In this document: in pieces, positions 8,196 to 15,841 of the stretch
Numbering within the stretch: the stretch's first letter is position 1
Layout of the letters: each line of letters begins with the position of its first letter
Origin: Anaerotignum sp.
GTDB lineage: Bacteria; Bacillota; Clostridia; Lachnospirales; Anaerotignaceae
DNA length: 64,000 nucleotides
Direction of reading: 5' to 3'
Assembly (NCBI RefSeq): GCF_030625865.1
Contig: NZ_DAOUQB010000003.1
Coordinates: 43,729 to 107,728, forward strand
Notes under the pieces: model-generated
Told to the model about the DNA's origin: nothing
What the model saw: only the letters and a program-made list of their open reading frames with translations
The model's database searches: none
Program-made: the position numbers and the translations under genes

Positions 8196-10153
8196 CAAAG
8201 GTCACCCATAATCTTGGGTTTAAAGTACTGGCCTTATTTCTTGCCGTTATCTCGGGAGTTTTGAGTTTCATTAGCGTAACTGCCGTATTTGTGGGAGGAG
8301 AAAGCGGCTTCTATAGCGGCGATGCGCGTTCCTATTATGAAACGCCATGGTGTGAGTGGATCACCGATCAGTATGCCGATCAGGCTATGGATATGTATAA
8401 CTATCGCCCTCCCCAGCTAGAGGAATGGTCGGGAAAAGAAAATGTAAACTTTGGATATGAGATTCTTACCTTAGATGGTGAGAAGATTGCCGAAGGGAAT
8501 GTACCTCAAGCGGTAGGTCAGTCGGAAAGCTATTCATTCTATACCTATGGAGAGTATAATGGGGATGGGGAATGGATTGATTATGATGAGCCCGTTAATG
8601 TTAGCCTTCGGGCATACGTGAAAGCTCCTTTGACAGCTTCCGATGATTATTGGCTATCCTATAGGCTATATGAATTTATTTATTCTTTTCGAATGTTGAT
8701 TCTAGTGGTAGCATTGGCAAGCATATTAACATTTTTTGCTATTCTTATTTATTTGCTTTGCGCTGCGGGACATAGGGGGAAATCTGAGGAGATTATTCCG
8801 AATCTTCAAGACCGTATTCCATTGGAGATATATTTTGGCTTAATTTTAGCGCTAATATCAATTCCCGCTATGGGAACAAATGCAATGTATCCTTATGATA
8901 GTTTTAGTGACTTTGTATTTCTTTTTGCGGGATTAGTTTACTTTGTTGTATTGGCAATTGCAGTTATGATGACCACTGCAACGCGGCTGAAAATGGGAAA
9001 ATGGTGGAGAAATTCAATCACTTATTGGGTTTTTCGAATTGGATGGAAATTTATGGGGGCAGTATTTACTACCATAAGGGATACCATTACCGCTTTGCCA
9101 ATGACATGGAAATATGCCGTGGCATGGTTTTTGATTTCGCTATTTTACTTTGCCAATTCCAATAATAACGGAACAGTTTTCATTGTGAACTGTATTATTT
9201 TGGTTCTTGTTCTTTCGGTGGCAAACCAACTGCAAAAGTTGAAAAAGGCGGGGGAGCAATTGGCAAACGGTAATTTGGATTATAAGGTGGATACCTCTAG
9301 GATGTTTCGATCTTTCCGAAGACATGGAAGTAATTTAAATAGCCTATCAAAGGGTGCAACCATTGCTATGGAACAGAAAATGAAAAGCGAAAGATTAAAA
9401 ACAGAGTTAATTACCAATGTATCTCACGATATTAAAACGCCATTAACCTCCATTATTAATTATGTTGACTTACTAAAAAAAGAAGAACTAACAGGAAAGG
9501 CACAAGGGTATTTGGAGGTTTTGGATCGCCAATCCAGAAGATTGAAAAAACTCACGGAAGACTTGGTTGAGGCATCGAAAGCATCCACAGGTAATATTTC
9601 TGCACACTTGGCACCAACGGATCTTTGTGAATTGGTGCATCAGGCGGTGGCTGAATATGAAGAAAAGCTGGAAAAAGCAAAGTTGGAAGTGATTATTACC
9701 ACCCAGGAGCCGGTTTTTGGTATGGTTGATGGCAATTTAACGTGGCGTGTATTGAGCAATCTTTTGAGCAACGCATGTAAATATTCCCAGACTGGCACAA
9801 GGGTTTATATTTCAATTTCAAAAAAAGGGAATTCAGCAATTATTTCTATGAAAAATACATCGAGAGAACAGCTGAATATTGCGCCTGATGAATTGATGGA
9901 ACGCTTTGTGCGAGGGGATAGCTCTCGTTCCACAGAAGGAAGTGGACTGGGGTTAAATATTGCCCGTAGTTTAGTGGAACTCCAAAAAGGAAAGTTTACC
10001 CTTTCCATAGAGGGGGATTTATTTAAAGCCTTTGTGCAGTATCCATCAGCAAAGGAACCTGCGCCGCAAGTGCAAGAAGAAGAGGAAACATCAGAGGCCG
10101 CTGGGGCAAAAACGGAACAATTGGAAGAAAATAAAGAGGAGAAAAATAAATAA
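8192..10153 (+). CDS. Membrane sensor histidine kinase
   Basis: A 653-residue kinase paired with the regulator upstream. An N-terminal membrane helix is followed by an extracellular part of about 130 residues rich in Tyr, Trp and acid groups, then about four further membrane helices (roughly 165-360). HisKA has the phospho-acceptor His412 in 'NVSHDIKTPLTS'; HATPase_c has the N box 'NLLSNACKYS' and the G box 'GSGLGLNIARSLVE'. The last 35 residues are a Glu/Lys-rich tail not found in most kinases. The signal is unknown; with no target operon adjacent, the divergent GT2 gene is one candidate target. Confidence 0.92.
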   Translation: MTKVTHNLGFKVLALFLAVISGVLSFISVTAVFVGGESGFYSGDARSYYETPWCEWITDQYADQAMDMYNYRPPQLEEWSGKENVNFGYEILTLDGEKIAEGNVPQAVGQSESYSFYTYGEYNGDGEWIDYDEPVNVSLRAYVKAPLTASDDYWLSYRLYEFIYSFRMLILVVALASILTFFAILIYLLCAAGHRGKSEEIIPNLQDRIPLEIYFGLILALISIPAMGTNAMYPYDSFSDFVFLFAGLVYFVVLAIAVMMTTATRLKMGKWWRNSITYWVFRIGWKFMGAVFTTIRDTITALPMTWKYAVAWFLISLFYFANSNNNGTVFIVNCIILVLVLSVANQLQKLKKAGEQLANGNLDYKVDTSRMFRSFRRHGSNLNSLSKGATIAMEQKMKSERLKTELITNVSHDIKTPLTSIINYVDLLKKEELTGKAQGYLEVLDRQSRRLKKLTEDLVEASKASTGNISAHLAPTDLCELVHQAVAEYEEKLEKAKLEVIITTQEPVFGMVDGNLTWRVLSNLLSNACKYSQTGTRVYISISKKGNSAIISMKNTSREQLNIAPDELMERFVRGDSSRSTEGSGLGLNIARSLVELQKGKFTLSIEGDLFKAFVQYPSAKEPAPQVQEEEETSEAAGAKTEQLEENKEEKNK

Positions 10154-10160
10154 AACAGGG

Positions 10161-10206
10161 AAAAATCCCCACGCTGTAACGAAAAAATACAGGTGGGGAT
10201 TTTTTT
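10161..10206 (+). terminator. Rho-independent terminator after the histidine kinase gene
   Basis: AAAAATCCCCAC / GTGGGGATTTTT with a 20-base loop and T tail. The A-run before it makes it usable in both directions. Confidence 0.85.
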
Positions 10207-10255
10207 GGTTGAGGATATTAATTTTCCAAATTATGGAATATGTGTTCAGCGCAGT

Positions 10256-10765
10256 TTATATAATGTTTTCCGGTTCCCAAAGAACAATATTTCCCGTTGC
10301 AAGGGATTTTTTTACGTCTATGAGCCGTTGGTTTTTACTGCCACAAAACTGTAGTTCCAAAGAACGTTGTTCTAGGAGAAAAGGTCCGTCAATTAAAACA
10401 TCAATTTGGTTTAAAAGCCGAAGAATATCGGCATTTCCGTTTTCTATAAGATTCTCCCAAAGATATCCTGTGTATGCCCAAACATTCAGCCCCAGCTTTT
10501 TTGCGCCTTCTGCCATATAGGTACATGGGATGGGCTGATCCAGAGGTTCTCCTCCCGAAAGAGTAAGGCCATCCAGCAGAGGATTTTCGGCCAAAGCGGA
10601 CAGAATGAGATCAGTATCTCCGGTATACCCCTCTTCAGGATCATGGGTCTGAGGATTATGACAACCCGGACAATGATGAGGACAGCCTTGTGTAAAAACG
10701 GTTAGCCGTATTCCCGGACCATCCACAATAGAATCATTTACCACACCACTGAGTTTGATTTCCAT
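10256..10765 (-). CDS. nrdG: Anaerobic ribonucleotide reductase activating protein (radical SAM)
   Basis: A 169-residue radical-SAM activase that makes the glycyl radical on NrdD. The cluster motif CxxxCxxC is at Cys28-Cys32-Cys35 ('GCPHHCPGCHN'), followed by 'LTLSGGEPL', the SAM-binding GGE motif. Length is typical. The preferred start is the ATG at 10765, 8 bases after AAGGG inside the end of nrdD; an upstream ATG (10786) would overlap nrdD by 17 bases without a good site. It is co-transcribed with nrdD. Confidence 0.95.
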   Translation of the reverse strand: MEIKLSGVVNDSIVDGPGIRLTVFTQGCPHHCPGCHNPQTHDPEEGYTGDTDLILSALAENPLLDGLTLSGGEPLDQPIPCTYMAEGAKKLGLNVWAYTGYLWENLIENGNADILRLLNQIDVLIDGPFLLEQRSLELQFCGSKNQRLIDVKKSLATGNIVLWEPENII

Positions 10766-10769
10766 TAAA

Positions 10770-13118
10770 TCAGCCCTTCTTTGCATTAATTTTTACATCG
10801 GTAACTAAGGAATGCTTTACTCTGTCTGCAACCTCGGCACGTTTTGCATTGTTGAAACGATCCAGGGTTCCTACCAAATATCCGGTGATTCGACGAATCC
10901 GTTGGAAGCCCACAACACCATCATCTTCTTTTCTACCACATTTGGGGCAGGTATCTCCGATGATACCGTTATAGCCACAAATGGGATCACGGTCAATGGG
11001 GTGATTAATGGAACCGTACCCAATATTTTGAGCTTTCATATAGCGGATCACTTTTTCAAAGGCATCCAAATTTTTGCTGGGATCCCCGTCAAGTTCCACA
11101 TAAGTAATATGACCAGCATTGGTGAGGGCATGGTAGGGTGCCTCCAATTGGATCTTTTTAAAGGCACTGATGGGGTAGTAAACGGGAATATGGAAACTGT
11201 TTGTGTAATATTCCTTATCCGTAACCCCTTCAATGGAACCAAACCTTTCACGGTCCATGCGGACAAATCTTCCGGAAAGGCCTTCTGCCGGTGTGCCAAG
11301 CAGGGTTATGTTCATGCCTGTTTTTTTAGAGTAATCATCCAAACGGTTCCGCATGTGACTTATGATGTCGATACCCAGGTTTTGTGCGATTTCACTTTCC
11401 CCATGATGAACACCAATGAGGGCCTTTAAGGTTTCTGCCAGGCCGATAAAGCCTATGGATAGTGTGCCATGTTTTATTACTTCCCGAACTTCATCGTAGG
11501 GGTTTAATTTATCGCTGCCAATCCAAACACCTTCTCCCATAAGAAAAGGATAGTTATGTACTTTTTTCTTTGCCTGAATTTCAAAGCGTTCCATAAGCTG
11601 AGCAATAACTAAATCAATTTTACTGTCCAGTTCTTTAAAGAACCAATCAATATTCTTATTGGCAAGGATGGCAATGCGAGGAAGGTTGATGCTGGTAAAG
11701 CTCAGATTGCCACGCCCAGGGGTGATTTCCTGCGCAGGATCATAAACGTTTCCCATGACTCTGGTTCTACATCCCATATAAGCAATTTCCGTTTCAGGGT
11801 GTCCTTCTTTATAATATTTCAGGTTATAGCTTGCATCTTGGAAGGAAAAGTTGGGAAATAGGCGTTTTGCACTTACACGGCAAGCTAATTTGAATAAATC
11901 GTAGTTTGGTTCGCCGGGATTAAAGTTAACGCCTTCCTTAACACGGAAAATCTGGATGGGGAAGATGGCTGTTTCTCCATTTCCCAGCCCTGCTTCCGTT
12001 ACCAAAAGCATATTTTTCATGACCATCCGTGCCTCTGTAGAGGTATCCATACCGTAATTGATAGAGGAGAAGGGGGTTTGTGCCCCTGCACGGCTGTGCA
12101 TGGTATTTAAGTTGTGAAGGAGGGCTTCCATGGCTTGATAGGTTGCCTTATCTGTTTCTTCCGTAGATTTTTTGGATGTAAAATCCTTCACTTTTTTGTA
12201 CATTTCAGGGGATACCCCTGACTGCATGAATATTTCTTCTTCTGCTTTGTCAAACACATGATTTGAGTCAAGGGTAGGATACAATCCCTTTTCTTCCAAT
12301 TTTGCAAAGTTATCTAATGCCATTTTTCCCATTTCGGGGCTGTCCATTACTTCCAAAATAGAAGAAAAGTTAGAACGATAACGTTTTTTATAGGTTTTAA
12401 TGACACCGGGAGCAAGATCACGATCAAAGTTTGGTACGGATTGACCGCCATGTTGATCATTTTGATTAGATTGAATAGCAATACATGCCAAGGAAGCATA
12501 ACTGGCGATATCGTTAGGCTCTCTTAAAACGCCATGGCCTGTGGAGAAGCCGCCTTGAAATAATTTTTGGAGGTCAATTTGGCAACAGGTTGTTGTGAGA
12601 GTATAGAAATCCAAATCATGAATATGGATATCTCCATTTCTGTGGGCTTCGGAATGGGCGGGATTCAAAACGTAGCATTCATAAAAATGTTTTGCGCCTT
12701 CGGAGCCGTATTTTAGCATGGAACCCATGGCGGTATTCCCGTCAATATTGGCATTTTCTCTTTTTATATCACTGTCATTTGCTTCTTTATAGGTAATATC
12801 TTCGAAAGTTTTCATTAATCTATCATTCATGTTGCGTACGCGGGTACGTTCCGCACGATACAAGATGTAGGCTTTTGCTGTACGGACATATCCATGATCA
12901 ATAAGCACTTTTTCTACCATATCTTGAATTTGTTCAACCGTAGGGGAAGTAATATTATCTGCGGCAAAACCTTCGGATATTTCCTGCGCAAGGTTCAAGC
13001 AAATACCATAATCTTTTGTGCCTACCGTTGCTTCAAATGCTTTTTCAATTGCGTTGGCGATTTTATTAATGTCGAAATAAACCGTTCTGCCGTCACGCTT
13101 TTTAATGGTTGTGATCAT
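10770..13118 (-). CDS. nrdD: Anaerobic ribonucleoside-triphosphate reductase, class III
   Basis: A 782-residue glycyl-radical enzyme reducing NTPs to dNTPs without oxygen. It has an N-terminal ATP cone (about 1-95, 'KKRDGRTVYFDINKIANAI') for allosteric control, the ten-stranded barrel catalytic domain, a C-terminal zinc site (CGYNG...CPKCG) and the radical motif 'RITGYL' with Gly746. Start: ATG with an AAAGGGGC site. Two NrdR-box-like sequences lie 90-135 bases upstream and nrdR itself is 600 bases away on the other strand, so repression by NrdR is likely. It heads the nrdD-nrdG operon. Confidence 0.97.
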   Translation of the reverse strand: MITTIKKRDGRTVYFDINKIANAIEKAFEATVGTKDYGICLNLAQEISEGFAADNITSPTVEQIQDMVEKVLIDHGYVRTAKAYILYRAERTRVRNMNDRLMKTFEDITYKEANDSDIKRENANIDGNTAMGSMLKYGSEGAKHFYECYVLNPAHSEAHRNGDIHIHDLDFYTLTTTCCQIDLQKLFQGGFSTGHGVLREPNDIASYASLACIAIQSNQNDQHGGQSVPNFDRDLAPGVIKTYKKRYRSNFSSILEVMDSPEMGKMALDNFAKLEEKGLYPTLDSNHVFDKAEEEIFMQSGVSPEMYKKVKDFTSKKSTEETDKATYQAMEALLHNLNTMHSRAGAQTPFSSINYGMDTSTEARMVMKNMLLVTEAGLGNGETAIFPIQIFRVKEGVNFNPGEPNYDLFKLACRVSAKRLFPNFSFQDASYNLKYYKEGHPETEIAYMGCRTRVMGNVYDPAQEITPGRGNLSFTSINLPRIAILANKNIDWFFKELDSKIDLVIAQLMERFEIQAKKKVHNYPFLMGEGVWIGSDKLNPYDEVREVIKHGTLSIGFIGLAETLKALIGVHHGESEIAQNLGIDIISHMRNRLDDYSKKTGMNITLLGTPAEGLSGRFVRMDRERFGSIEGVTDKEYYTNSFHIPVYYPISAFKKIQLEAPYHALTNAGHITYVELDGDPSKNLDAFEKVIRYMKAQNIGYGSINHPIDRDPICGYNGIIGDTCPKCGRKEDDGVVGFQRIRRITGYLVGTLDRFNNAKRAEVADRVKHSLVTDVKINAKKG

Positions 13119-13206
13119 ATTTTTATGCCCCTTTCAAATAGCCATTGTATTTGCCTTTTTTTGACAGACCCAGTATATGCCTGAACAGAAATTTAAAATC
13201 GACAAA

Positions 13207-13252
13207 ACACAACATATAGTTTTTTGGAAAATATTATTCATACATATTGTAG
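13207..13252 (-). promoter_or_regulatory. Tandem NrdR boxes upstream of nrdD
   Basis: Box 1 (13207-13222) matches the NrdR consensus acaCwAtATaTwGtgt at 14 of 16 positions. Box 2 (13237-13252) is weaker, but keeps the ATAT-T-GT core. Their starts are 30 bases apart, about three helical turns, as expected for NrdR pairs. Confidence 0.65.
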
Positions 13253-13364
13253 ACCTTTCCGGAATTACCGTCAAGAGAATTTATTGAAAAAATGAAATTT
13301 GGTGAATTTCACAATGCTGGGGCATAAACTGTTATAAAAGCTGCAGAAAGGAGAGACAAAATCC

Positions 13365-13631
13365 ATGAAATGGGAGCGGTTTTCGAGCCTGAGGGAAAAA
13401 GAGGTTATCAACATTTGCGATGGAAGGCGGTTGGGGTTTGTATGTGATTTGGAGATTGATTTAATAAGTGGAAAAATTTGTACGCTGATTATTCCGGAGG
13501 ATGGTGCCAGATGGAATTTTTTTTGTAAGGAACGTCTTTTTTTTGTGCCATGGCGATGTATTAAGCGCATTGGGGATGATATTATTTTAGTGGAAGTAGA
13601 TGCAGAGGAGGTTTTGATTACAGACGAATGA
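13365..13631 (+). CDS. YlmC/YmxH-family sporulation protein (PRC-barrel)
   Basis: An 88-residue single PRC-barrel protein. The family pattern is clear: 'SSLREKEVINICDGRRLGFVCDLEID' then 'GKICTLIIPE' and 'FVPWRCIKRIGDDIILV'. Members of this family are found in spore-forming Firmicutes and are annotated as sporulation proteins; the exact role is unclear. AGAAAGGAGAG ribosome site. It is 78 bases upstream of nrdR, a common neighbour arrangement in Clostridia, and may share its transcript. Confidence 0.88.
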   Translation: MKWERFSSLREKEVINICDGRRLGFVCDLEIDLISGKICTLIIPEDGARWNFFCKERLFFVPWRCIKRIGDDIILVEVDAEEVLITDE

Positions 13632-13708
13632 AACCTTGACCAACTGGGGGTTTTTGCCGTATAATTATTTTCGAGAAGGAAAGAATACCGAAAAAGGGGG
13701 ATACCATT

Positions 13709-14176
13709 TTGAAATGTCCTTTTTGCAACTATGCAGATACGAAAGTAATTGATTCCAGAGCGCAGGATGATAGTGCGGTTATTCGTCGCCGTCGTCTTTG
13801 TGAAAGCTGCGGAAAACGTTTTACTACTTACGAGAGAATAGACATGATCCCCATTACTGTAATTAAGCGGGATGGCACAAGAGAGATATTCGATAAGACA
13901 AAACTTATGGGCGGTATTATGAAATCTTGCAATAAACGTCCGGTTACAGCAAGGCAAATTGAAGAATTGGTTGACGATGTGGAGAATACTCTCATTGGCG
14001 GCGGGGAAAGAGAAGTGGAGAGCAAAGTGATTGGTAACATGGTTATGGATCGCTTAAAGGAATTGGATGAAGTTGCATATGTTCGTTTCGCATCCGTATA
14101 TCGTCAGTTTAAAGATATCAATACATTTATAGATGAGCTTCAAAAAATGCTCAGTGAAAAGCGTGGTATTTTATAA
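13709..14176 (+). CDS. nrdR: Transcriptional repressor NrdR
   Basis: A 155-residue zinc-ribbon plus ATP-cone repressor of ribonucleotide reductase genes. The zinc ligands are Cys3, Cys6, Cys31 and Cys34; the ATP cone spans about 49-140 ('VIKRDGTREIFDKTKLMGGI'). Family length is normal. The start is a TTG, fixed by the invariant 'MKCPFC' N-terminus, with AAGGGGG upstream. The likely target, nrdDG, lies just upstream on the opposite strand with matching boxes. Confidence 0.97.
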   Translation: MKCPFCNYADTKVIDSRAQDDSAVIRRRRLCESCGKRFTTYERIDMIPITVIKRDGTREIFDKTKLMGGIMKSCNKRPVTARQIEELVDDVENTLIGGGEREVESKVIGNMVMDRLKELDEVAYVRFASVYRQFKDINTFIDELQKMLSEKRGIL

Positions 14177-14270
14177 TGCTTTTTCAATTGATTTGACATA
14201 AAAGATGAAATCCCTTTGGGCGATATGCTCAGAGGGAACTTTTTTGCAAAATTATGATGGGAGGCTTAAG

Positions 14271-14540
14271 ATGGAAAAAAAGGTGAAGGCGTTAGTTGGC
14301 TGGACAGTAATGGGAGAAAAAGCGGCCAAGTTGGTTGGCGAAAAATATAAAACAGCAGGAGTGGAAATTTCTTTTTGCGGCAAAAAAACAAAAGATGAAC
14401 TAATTTTATTTGGGGAACAGGGGAATATGACCCATGTGTTGTATTTTTTAGACCACGAAAAGCTGCTTTTGGTAAGCCTTGCCGATGAAATGGGTGGTTT
14501 TACCGTTGAGGTAAACGTGAATGACTTAATCATGCCCTAA
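14271..14540 (+). CDS. Hypothetical protein, 89 residues
   Basis: A small soluble alpha/beta protein, start ATG at 14271 with GGGAGGC upstream. The sequence contains 'KVKALVGWTVMGEKAAKLVGEKYKTAG' and ends 'FTVEVNVNDLIMP'. I do not recognise the family. It sits 95 bases after nrdR, with no clear terminator between, so read-through from nrdR is possible. No catalytic motif or membrane segment is visible. Confidence 0.6.
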   Translation: MEKKVKALVGWTVMGEKAAKLVGEKYKTAGVEISFCGKKTKDELILFGEQGNMTHVLYFLDHEKLLLVSLADEMGGFTVEVNVNDLIMP

Positions 14541-14679
14541 TTAAGCTTGTTTCCCTGTTTCCCGAGTTTTGTATGATTAAGAAAGAAAAAAGAATAAACA
14601 TAGACAGGCAATATTTTACAAAATATCTCATAGGATAAAAATGTAAGCAAAACATATTTACTTAAGGAGGTATTTTAGT

Positions 14680-14895
14680 ATGAATGGATTTGGTTGTGGA
14701 TGTGGCAATGATTCTTGTTTATGGATTTTGATTTTGTTGTGCTGCTGTGGAAACGGCTTTGGTGGCTGTGGCGGCGGCTGTGGCGGCTGCGGCAACGATT
14801 CTTGCTTATGGATTTTGATTTTGTTGTGCTGCTGTGGCGGTGGCATTGGCGGCTGTGGCTGTGGCAACCAACTTAACAACTGCGGCGCTTGCTAA
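14680..14895 (+). CDS. Glycine/cysteine-rich small protein ('chorion class high-cysteine' type)
   Basis: A 71-residue protein of mostly Gly, Cys, Leu and Ile. A 16-residue unit (GNDSCLWILILLCCCG) occurs twice, at about 9-24 and 38-53, joined by Gly/Cys-rich linkers. At DNA level the copies (14704-14750 and 14791-14837) differ at 2 of 47 positions. Similar proteins in Lachnospiraceae carry the automated name 'chorion class high-cysteine HCB protein 13'; no function is known. The hydrophobic WILILLCCC units could insert in a membrane or assemble by disulfides. The AAGGAGG site is strong. Confidence 0.8.
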   Translation: MNGFGCGCGNDSCLWILILLCCCGNGFGGCGGGCGGCGNDSCLWILILLCCCGGGIGGCGCGNQLNNCGAC

Positions 14896-15236
14896 TTCAG
14901 AGTGCGAAAAAGAGCTTTTACTGTAAAAGGCTAAAAGCAGTTAGTTATGTTTTTGTAGCGGCAAGATTGTAACGAAAGAGGGGTTTCTTCATTTTAATTG
15001 GCTAAAGCAATGATAAATGATTGATCACATTATATGAGGAAACACTTCGGCTTTTTCGTTATGCTCACGAAAGGAGTTTGACGAAAAGGGCACTTTTAAA
15101 GGTGTAGATGATGTCTGCACCTTTAGGCTTTCCCGATTTTTGGGGAAGCCTTTCTTTTTTTGCGGACAAAAAATAAGGCATGATAGGCACTGATCCTTTA
15201 CAATAAAAGAAATAGTATTTGTTGAAGGGAGTTTTC
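14896..15236. other. Intergenic region with hairpins, no gene seen
   Basis: Apart from the terminator at 15125-15162, the region holds an imperfect 11-bp hairpin (AAAGGTGTAGA / TCTGCACCTTT, about 15099-15125, one G-U pair) just ahead of it. No open frame with a ribosome site was found in the rest. Confidence 0.4.
15125..15162 (+). terminator. Rho-independent terminator
   Basis: GGCTTTCCC / GGGAAGCC stem followed by TTTCTTTTTTT. It ends the transcript of the Cys-rich gene and isolates the next gene. Confidence 0.8.
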
Positions 15237-15821
15237 ATGGTGTTAGAACAGAATTTAAAAAAAGATGAACGCTGTAGAGTGTTAATTGAATATTGCAAAA
15301 TTTATTTTTTAGATAGAGCATATAAATTAGAAAATCAATTTTACAGTGCTTTTTATGTACAATGCACAGAGAGTACTGCCGCTGATGGGTATGAAATATT
15401 TTTGGAAACAGCCATGGAGTGCAATTATTTTAAAAGTAATCTTGACCGTTTGGATGAAACGGCAATGACTCGCTTTTTTAAGCTGGCGGGAATTCACCAT
15501 ACAATACGGATGGTGAGAAGGCGAAAAAAAGAATTATCATGGGATGATATGAAAGATAATTTGTTTCAGGTATATGAATTAACGGAAAATGAGAAAGAAA
15601 TGGCTGATATTCTGCAAAGATGTGCATTTCTTTATCAAGCAGGTTTTCAAGACCTATTCATAAAAACAACGGCAAGGTATATTTTTGGTGATAAGGTACT
15701 TTCTGCATTTTCATTCGCTTTCATCGGAAACTTCTGGTATAATTCCTATAGTAGCTTTATGGGGTCGTTTACCGGATACGTTCCTTTTCATGTTCGTATG
15801 GAACGAGCCATGGGGCAATAA
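15237..15821 (+). CDS. Hypothetical protein upstream of addA
   Basis: A 194-residue protein, start ATG at 15237 with GAAGGGAG upstream. It is mainly alpha-helical, with a basic stretch 'MVRRRKKELSWDDMKDN' in the middle and an aromatic C-terminal part ('GNFWYNSYSSFMGSF'). I do not recognise a family. It ends 20 bases before addA and so is probably co-transcribed, but it is far too small to be AddB and lacks AddB motifs. Confidence 0.6.
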   Translation: MVLEQNLKKDERCRVLIEYCKIYFLDRAYKLENQFYSAFYVQCTESTAADGYEIFLETAMECNYFKSNLDRLDETAMTRFFKLAGIHHTIRMVRRRKKELSWDDMKDNLFQVYELTENEKEMADILQRCAFLYQAGFQDLFIKTTARYIFGDKVLSAFSFAFIGNFWYNSYSSFMGSFTGYVPFHVRMERAMGQ

Positions 15822-15841
15822 ATTTGGAAGGATGAATATCC

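Noticed and set aside
10812..11429. A 205-codon open frame on the plus strand
   Set aside because: It lies entirely antisense to nrdD, whose protein is conserved end to end, and has no ribosome site.
13271..13957. A 228-codon open frame on the minus strand
   Set aside because: It is antisense to the ymxH-like and nrdR genes, which are clearly conserved on the plus strand.
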